Part shown: positions 58,995 to 64,000 of the stretch, piece after piece
How the letters are laid out: each line of letters begins with the position of its first letter
How positions within the stretch are numbered: position 1 is the first letter of the stretch
Source: Rhizobium sp. L1K21
GTDB taxonomy: Bacteria > Pseudomonadota > Alphaproteobacteria > Rhizobiales > Rhizobiaceae
Reading direction: 5' to 3'
Assembly (NCBI RefSeq): GCF_024055895.1
Contig: NZ_JAMXLE010000001.1
Span: forward strand, 1,240,001 to 1,304,000
DNA: 64,000 bases
Notes under the pieces: model-generated
Told to the model about the DNA's origin: nothing
Databases searched by the model: none
What the model saw: the letters and a program-made list of their open reading frames with translations, nothing else
Made by a program: the position numbers and the translations under genes

Positions 58995-60344
58995 ATGCAC
59001 AAAAGTCTTGTTGGGAAATATTCCGCCCCAGTGCCCCGTTACACCAGTTATCCTACCGCACCACACTTTGATGTTGCAATCGGAAATGGTGAATACGGCC
59101 AGTGGTTGGCTGAACTGTCGCAGGGAGCCAGCGTTTCGCTCTACATTCATGTTCCATATTGCGACAGACTCTGCTGGTTTTGTGCCTGTCACACCAAGCA
59201 CACGCTGAAATACGAGCCCGTCGCCACGTATATTGAGGCTCTATTTCGCGAAATTGAGGCGGTTTCAAGTCGGCTGCGCGAGGGAGTGACTGTCTCCGCG
59301 CTGCATTTCGGCGGTGGATCGCCAACCATGATGACACCGGAAGACATCATTCGGCTGGGGGATCACCTGAAGTCCCATTTTTCTTTCCAGAAGGATGCGA
59401 AAATCAGTGTGGAAATGGATCCAAACGACATGGATGATGCCCGCTATGACGCATTGGCGGAAATCGGCATGACGCGCGCGAGCCTTGGCGTGCAGGATTT
59501 TGATCCCAAGGTGCAGAAGACGATCAATCGCATACAGACCTTTGATCATACCCGTTCGGTTGTCGAGGCGGTGAGGGCGCGCGGCGTTCATTCGGTCAAT
59601 TGCGACCTGCTATACGGCCTTCCTTATCAGACGCTGGAAACGCTCGAAAATACGGTTTCGCAGATCACCTCGCTTGATCCCGACCGCATTGCGCTCTTCG
59701 GCTATGCGCATGTTCCGTGGATGAAAAAGCACCAAACGATGATTCCCGAAGCTGCGCTGCCGGATGTCAGTATGCGCTTTGAGCAGGCCCGTCTTGCTGC
59801 GCGTCTCTTGCAGGAGGCGGGCTATCAGACGATCGGGATTGATCATTTTGCAAAGCCGGACGACAGTCTGGCGGTTGCAGCGCGGGAAGGGCGTATGCGG
59901 CGCAATTTCCAAGGCTATACCGATGATGCAGCCGATGCCTTGATTGGGCTCGGTGCCTCGTCCATTGGTCAGTTTCCGCAAGGCTATGTGCAGAACATGA
60001 CCGCAACCGGTGAATATCAACGCATGACGGAAGAAAGTGGATTGGCCGCGGTGCGCGGGATTGCGCTTTCCAGCGACGATGTGATGCGAGCCTATGTGAT
60101 CGAGCGCATCATGTGCGATTTTCGCCTGTCTTTTGCTGATCTCGACAAGCGCTTCGGTGCGCTTGCCTCCGCGATCCGTTCAGAGGCGCGCCAGTTCGCT
60201 GTTGCCAACGATGACAATCTGGTCGAAATCCGCGATGATGAATGCGTCATCACCGAGCATGGAAAACCTTTCGCGCGGACCATTGCGGCAACGTTCGATG
60301 CCTATCTTTCCAACGGCAAGGGACGCCATTCGATTGCTGTCTGA
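58995..60344 (+). CDS. hemN: Oxygen-independent coproporphyrinogen III oxidase
   Basis: A 449-residue radical SAM enzyme. The cluster motif HVPYCDRLCWFCAC (C56, C60, C63, then C65) is the HemN form, with LHFGGGSPTMMTPEDI and SLGVQDFDPKVQKTINRIQ downstream. It makes protoporphyrinogen IX without oxygen. Full length for HemN rather than the shorter HemW. The ATG at 58995 follows AAGGAG. Control by FnrN is indicated by the FNR box. Confidence 0.95.
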   Translation: MHKSLVGKYSAPVPRYTSYPTAPHFDVAIGNGEYGQWLAELSQGASVSLYIHVPYCDRLCWFCACHTKHTLKYEPVATYIEALFREIEAVSSRLREGVTVSALHFGGGSPTMMTPEDIIRLGDHLKSHFSFQKDAKISVEMDPNDMDDARYDALAEIGMTRASLGVQDFDPKVQKTINRIQTFDHTRSVVEAVRARGVHSVNCDLLYGLPYQTLETLENTVSQITSLDPDRIALFGYAHVPWMKKHQTMIPEAALPDVSMRFEQARLAARLLQEAGYQTIGIDHFAKPDDSLAVAAREGRMRRNFQGYTDDAADALIGLGASSIGQFPQGYVQNMTATGEYQRMTEESGLAAVRGIALSSDDVMRAYVIERIMCDFRLSFADLDKRFGALASAIRSEARQFAVANDDNLVEIRDDECVITEHGKPFARTIAATFDAYLSNGKGRHSIAV

Positions 60345-60531
60345 GTCGCGTTGAAAAACCGCTTGGCGTGCCTATCTATTTCTCGCGCATGTTTCAATGT
60401 GCGTTCCCGCTGCAGGAATCTGCAGCTATTTGGTCACAAAGGCCAAACATATAGAGACAAAGGCATTGGCTTTTTGTAGCGATTTGACTATAGGTCGCTC
60501 CAATTTAAAGAATGTTAGAAGAGGTATGTGC

Positions 60532-60810
60532 GTGACAGACACATTCAATAAGGTCGCCGATATCATTGCAGAAACCAGTGAAATCGACCGCGACACCATT
60601 ACGCCGGAAAGCCACACAATCGATGATCTGGGTATCGATAGCCTTGACTTCCTCGATATCGTTTTTGCGATCGACAAGGAATTCGGTATCAAGATCCCGC
60701 TTGAGCAGTGGACCCAGGAAGTCAATGACGGCAAGGCTTCGACGGAAGAATATTTCGTCATGAAAAACCTCTGCGCCAAGATTGACGAGTTGCGCGCAGC
60801 CAAGGGCTGA
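60532..60810 (+). CDS. acpXL: Acyl carrier protein for very-long-chain hydroxy fatty acids of lipid A
   Basis: A 92-residue acyl carrier protein with the phosphopantetheine serine S37 in [34 protein letters not shown] and [12 protein letters not shown] match rhizobial AcpXL closely. It carries 27-hydroxyoctacosanoate for lipid A. The GTG at 60532 is preferred because GAGG sits 7 bases away; an ATG two codons earlier is too close to the RBS. It heads the lipid A fatty-acid operon and is followed by a hairpin. Confidence 0.93.
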   Translation: MTDTFNKVADIIAETSEIDRDTITPESHTIDDLGIDSLDFLDIVFAIDKEFGIKIPLEQWTQEVNDGKASTEEYFVMKNLCAKIDELRAAKG

Positions 60811-60833
60811 CACTTTCCTGACTTGGTGACACG

Positions 60834-60866
60834 GGCATGCGGAATTAACCGCATGCCTTCTTTTTT
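60834..60866 (+). terminator. Terminator/attenuator between acpXL and fabZXL
   Basis: A perfect 9-bp stem GGCATGCGG/CCGCATGCC, a 6-base loop and TTCTTTTTT form a textbook rho-independent terminator inside the operon, 18 bp before the fabZXL start. Partial read-through would give more acpXL than downstream mRNA. Confidence 0.85.
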
Positions 60867-60883
60867 GATGCAGGCGCTTTCCC

Positions 60884-61357
60884 ATGCTGCTTGAATATTT
60901 CCAGATGATCGATGAGGTCACCGGTTTTAACCGCGACGCACTGACACTCACAGCACGATCAACCGTTCCCCAAAAAAGTCCTGTTTTCGAGGGGCATTTT
61001 CCCGGCATGCCTTTGGTTCCGGGTGTGCTTCTGATAGAAACGATGGCGCAGGCGTCCGGATTCCTGGTTCTCGGTGTTACCGATTTTGCCGCAATGCCGT
61101 TTCTGATGTCTGTGGATGGTGCCAAGATGCGCACATTCGTGGAGCCGAACCAGCCGCTGGAGATAGAAGCCTTTCTGGAGCATGAAGGTTCTGGCTTTGC
61201 AGTGACAAAGGCCAAGATCACTTCGAACGGCAAAAAGGTTTGCGATGCGCAGCTGAAATTGCGCACAATGCCCTTTGATCAGGTGCCGCTTGGCGATATC
61301 GTCCGCAACCGCGCAAAAGAACTCGGCCTGTTCAAGGCGATGGGTACAGAAGCCTGA
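60884..61357 (+). CDS. fabZXL: FabZ-type 3-hydroxyacyl-ACP dehydratase of the lipid A cluster
   Basis: A 157-residue hotdog dehydratase with catalytic H38 (EGHFPGMPLVPGVLLIETMAQASG) and E52. It probably dehydrates 3-hydroxyacyl-AcpXL during elongation of the very-long-chain fatty acid. The gene order acpXL-fabZXL-fabF2XL-fabF1XL-adh2XL matches that of rhizobia. It lies directly behind the attenuator hairpin. Confidence 0.92.
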   Translation: MLLEYFQMIDEVTGFNRDALTLTARSTVPQKSPVFEGHFPGMPLVPGVLLIETMAQASGFLVLGVTDFAAMPFLMSVDGAKMRTFVEPNQPLEIEAFLEHEGSGFAVTKAKITSNGKKVCDAQLKLRTMPFDQVPLGDIVRNRAKELGLFKAMGTEA

Positions 61358-61369
61358 GGGGGAGTAGAG

Positions 61370-62560
61370 ATGGCAAATTCATCCAGTGATGTCGTAATTA
61401 CCGGCGTTGGCATCGTTTCCTGCCTGGGTGTCGGGCGCGAGGCGCACGAAGAAGCGCTGTTTTCCACCACGGCGCCCACCGTGCGTGTGGAGACAGAGCG
61501 TTTTGCACCGTATCCTGTTCATCCGCTGCCTGAAATCGACTGGTCTGCCCAGATTCCCAAACGCGGTGATCAGCGGCAGATGGAAAACTGGCAGCGTCTC
61601 GGCGTATTTGCCGCCGGTCTCGCACTTGATGATGCCGGCATGAAAGACAATGCCGAGCTTTGCTCGACGATGGATATGATCGTTGCTGCCAGTGGTGGCG
61701 AGCGCGATATTCACGTCGATTCCATGATTGCCGACGAGGCGCTTACCCGCAACGACCGCGAAGAGCTTCTGAACGAGAAGCTCACTACCGAGCTTCGCCC
61801 GACGCTTTTTCTTGCGCAGTTGTCCAATCTGCTTGCCGGCAATATTTCGATTGTTCACAAGGTGACCGGTTCGTCGCGCACCTTCATGGGCGAAGAGGGA
61901 GCAGGTGTTTCGGCCGTTGAAACGGCTGCCGCCCGCATTCGTGCTGGCGAATCCACCCACGCATTGGTTGGTGGTGCGCTGAATGCGGAACGCCCTGACA
62001 TTCTCTTGCAGGTGGAAGGCAGCAATTGCCATGCCACCGGTGGCTGGACGCCGCTCTGGTCGCGTGATCCGAATGCCGGCGGCGGGATGATGCTCGGCTC
62101 GCTTGGCGCATTTCTGGTTCTGGAATCGCGTGCGCACGCAGAAGCGCGTGGCGCTTCCATTTATGCAGTGCTTGAAAATGTCGAGGGCGACCGCGGCACG
62201 CGTGACGACGGCAAGATGGAGAGCCGTCTGGACCGTATGGCTGAAGGGCTGGAGACTGCACTGGTCTTTTCTGGTGCCACCGGCATGCATGGTCTTACAG
62301 GGCGTGAAAAAAGCTGGATTGAAAAGCGTTTCCCCAATGCTGCCCTTCGCGGGTTTGGTGGCGCTCTGGGCCATGGAATGGAAGCGCAGTTTCCTGCCGG
62401 TCTTGCGCTTGCCGCACTGGCGCTCGGCAAGGGCGCAAAGGTGGTGCCGCTGGACGCCGACAATGAAGCGGCCATGAACGAGCCGGTCAAGAATGCGGTT
62501 GTAACCACGGTCGGGCATCAGCGCGGTGAGGGGATTGCCTACCTCACGCAGTACAATTGA
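61370..62560 (+). CDS. fabF2XL: Degenerate beta-ketoacyl-ACP synthase (FabF2XL)
   Basis: A 396-residue thiolase-fold KAS protein: VVITGVGIVSCLGVG at the N-terminus and LSNLLAGNISIVHKVTGSSR at the lead-in to the active site. Where the catalytic Cys (TACASG) belongs, this protein reads MGEEGAG, so Glu176 takes the place of Cys. The NAHGTxT histidine motif is not recognisable; a late LGHGMEAQ may keep the second His. It is therefore probably not a condensing enzyme by itself but a partner subunit, like a chain-length factor, for FabF1XL encoded next. Confidence 0.9.
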   Translation: MANSSSDVVITGVGIVSCLGVGREAHEEALFSTTAPTVRVETERFAPYPVHPLPEIDWSAQIPKRGDQRQMENWQRLGVFAAGLALDDAGMKDNAELCSTMDMIVAASGGERDIHVDSMIADEALTRNDREELLNEKLTTELRPTLFLAQLSNLLAGNISIVHKVTGSSRTFMGEEGAGVSAVETAAARIRAGESTHALVGGALNAERPDILLQVEGSNCHATGGWTPLWSRDPNAGGGMMLGSLGAFLVLESRAHAEARGASIYAVLENVEGDRGTRDDGKMESRLDRMAEGLETALVFSGATGMHGLTGREKSWIEKRFPNAALRGFGGALGHGMEAQFPAGLALAALALGKGAKVVPLDADNEAAMNEPVKNAVVTTVGHQRGEGIAYLTQYN

Positions 62561-62571
62561 GGGAGGCGAAC

Positions 62572-63855
62572 ATGAGTTCATCCTATCGCGATCATCTTGG
62601 CCGTCCCATTGTCGCCGTCACCGGCATGGGCGTTATCACGTCTCTCGGGCAGGGGCTGGACGACAACTGGAAAGCGCTGACCAGCGGTGTTTCGGGAATT
62701 CACAACATCACCCGCTTCCCGGTGAATTCGCTCTCCACGCGTATTGCCGGCACTGTTGATTTCATCGACATTCCGGTGCCGAATGCAGTGGAACGGTCTT
62801 ACGCTTTCGCGCGCGAAACGACGCTCGAAGCTTTGGCGCATGCGGGGCTTTCCGGTGATTTCGGTGGGCCGCTCTTTCTGGCGGCACCGCCTGTCGAAGC
62901 CGAGTGGCTGGCGCGCTTCGAGCTTGCCGACCGTTCAGGGCCGAAGGCTGCGGAAGACGATATTTACACCCGCTATCTTGCGGCGATGCGTGAGCGGCCT
63001 GATCCGGCTTTCCATGAAGCCGTCTTGTTTGGCTCAATTTCGGAGCGTCTGGCCGACAAGTTCGGCACACGCGGTCTGCCTGTCACGCTATCGACAGCTT
63101 GTGCATCGGGTGCAACAGCCATTCAGCTTGGTGTCGAGGCGATCCGCCAGGGCCGTACCGACCGTGCACTGACCGTTGCAACCGATGGCTCGCTGAGTGC
63201 CGAAGCGCTGATCCGCTTCTCGCTCTTGTCAGCGCTTTCCACACAGAACGATCCGCCTGAAAAGGCCTCAAAGCCGTTCAGCAAGGATCGTGACGGGTTC
63301 GTGATCGCTGAAGGGGCTGCAACGCTTGTTCTGGAATCGCTCGATGCTGCCATTGCGCGCGGCGCCAAGGTTTATGGCATTGTTCAGGGCTGCGGTGAAA
63401 AAGCGGATTCCTTCCATCGCACGCGCTCTTCGCCCGATGGCGGGCCTGCTATCGCGACGATCAGGGCGGCGCTTTCCGATGCCGGCCTCGACGAGAGCGG
63501 CATTGATTACATCAATGCGCATGGCACATCGACGCCGGAAAACGACAAGATGGAATATGGCTCCATGCATGCCGTCTTTGCCGATGCTCTGAAGTCGATC
63601 CCGGTTTCGTCCAACAAGTCGATGATCGGTCACACGCTGACGGCAGCAGGTGCTGTCGAAGCCGTTTTCTCGCTTCAGACGATCTTGACGGGAACGCTGC
63701 CGCCGACCATCAACTACAACAATCCGGACCCGGCCATCGAGCTTGATGTCGTGCCGAACGCGAAGCGCGAGAAGACGGTGAAAGCCGTTCTTTCGAACTC
63801 ATTCGGCTTCGGTGGTCAGAATGCAAGCCTTGTGCTTGCGGCAGAACCGGTCTAG
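62572..63855 (+). CDS. fabF1XL: Beta-ketoacyl-ACP synthase (FabF1XL)
   Basis: A 427-residue KAS II-type condensing enzyme with the full triad: C177 in TLSTACASG, His in NAHGTSTPENDKMEY and His in SNKSMIGHTLTAAGAVEAV. It elongates the AcpXL-bound acyl chain. The ATG at 62572 follows GGGAGG, 11 bp after the stop of the degenerate KAS gene, which supports a stoichiometric heterodimer. Confidence 0.94.
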   Translation: MSSSYRDHLGRPIVAVTGMGVITSLGQGLDDNWKALTSGVSGIHNITRFPVNSLSTRIAGTVDFIDIPVPNAVERSYAFARETTLEALAHAGLSGDFGGPLFLAAPPVEAEWLARFELADRSGPKAAEDDIYTRYLAAMRERPDPAFHEAVLFGSISERLADKFGTRGLPVTLSTACASGATAIQLGVEAIRQGRTDRALTVATDGSLSAEALIRFSLLSALSTQNDPPEKASKPFSKDRDGFVIAEGAATLVLESLDAAIARGAKVYGIVQGCGEKADSFHRTRSSPDGGPAIATIRAALSDAGLDESGIDYINAHGTSTPENDKMEYGSMHAVFADALKSIPVSSNKSMIGHTLTAAGAVEAVFSLQTILTGTLPPTINYNNPDPAIELDVVPNAKREKTVKAVLSNSFGFGGQNASLVLAAEPV

Positions 63856-63900
63856 AGCAGCGCCAGAAACAAGAAGAACATTTTGGCGGAGTAAACTCGC

Positions 63901-64000
63901 ATGCGCGCATTGCAACTGATCGAAGATCGCAAGCTTGAGGCTGTCGACATTCCTGAGCCGGACGCACCTGGTCCCGGTGAAGTGACATTGAGGGTCAAGG
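63901..64000 (+). CDS. adh2XL: Zinc-type alcohol dehydrogenase-like protein, N-terminal fragment (runs off the window)
   Basis: The frame opens with MRALQLIEDRKLEAVDIPEP and continues with DAPGPGEVTLRVK, the start of a medium-chain dehydrogenase/reductase N-terminal domain. Only about 33 residues are in the window. GGCGGAG lies upstream. Position after fabF1XL matches adh2XL of the rhizobial very-long-chain lipid A operon, normally followed by lpxXL. Confidence 0.85.
   Translation, partial: MRALQLIEDRKLEAVDIPEPDAPGPGEVTLRVK

Overview
The window reads as a chromosome segment of an alphaproteobacterium of the order Hyphomicrobiales (Rhizobiales). The supporting evidence is a very-long-chain lipid A gene set headed by acpXL, an FnrN-type regulator beside hemN, a cobN-type cobalamin locus, DUF1127 and DUF6455 small proteins, intergenic palindromes of the rhizobial/Brucella type, and moderately high GC. 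Genus cannot be fixed from sequence alone. No tRNA, rRNA, CRISPR array, insertion sequence or phage gene was seen, so this looks like vertically inherited chromosome.

Layout. 0-3.5 kb: end of alaS, an orphan periplasmic binding protein and a flavin reductase. 3.5-8.4 kb: a tightly overlapping molybdenum-hydroxylase maturation operon (CoxD-like MoxR ATPase, CoxE-like VWA protein, two half-XdhC proteins, a MoeA-like/MobA-like fusion) without hydroxylase structural genes. 8.4-18.3 kb: housekeeping and accessory genes (TfoX, WYL regulator and GST, EamA transporter, VOC protein, CoA-binding protein, O-acetylhomoserine sulfhydrylase, DUF924, a large MscS channel). 18.4-22.5 kb: a double-receiver protein, a GbdR-like regulator, two translationally coupled small proteins, a LysR regulator and a thioesterase.

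22.7-33.7 kb: a corrinoid-dependent demethylation system. It has an MttB-family methyltransferase without pyrrolysine, its corrinoid protein, an AcsE/MtrH-like methyl-THF:corrinoid methyltransferase, a RamA-like reactivase, a MetF/MetV pair, DUF1638, a 'virulence factor' family protein, an eight-cysteine ferredoxin and a betaine-homocysteine methyltransferase-like enzyme. Inferred flow: quaternary amine methyl group to corrinoid protein to THF to methylene-THF, with one branch to methionine. Four of these proteins carry Arg/Gly-rich low-complexity termini.

34.0-57.4 kb: a near-complete cobalamin locus: cobQ, a cobalamin riboswitch, cobP-cobW-cobN-GNAT-cobO, a TSUP permease, then cbiX-cobH-cobL-cobI-cobJ(cbiG fusion)-cobM, a nucleoside hydrolase, cobK-cbiD on the other strand, and cobA-cobB-cobC-cobD. 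No cobG or cobF was found. CbiX, CbiG and CbiD are present, so a cobalt-early route is encoded next to the cobalt-late chelatase subunit CobN. Two related 113-bp palindromic elements lie in the same reading frame inside cobN and cobJ.

57.4-64 kb: an L,D-transpeptidase, an FnrN regulator divergent from hemN across a perfect FNR box, and the acpXL-fabZXL-fabF2XL-fabF1XL-adh2XL operon, which runs off the right edge. A second perfect FNR-type box lies upstream of the O-acetylhomoserine sulfhydrylase gene. The B12-making locus and the B12-using demethylation system are adjacent, which is the main functional theme of the window.
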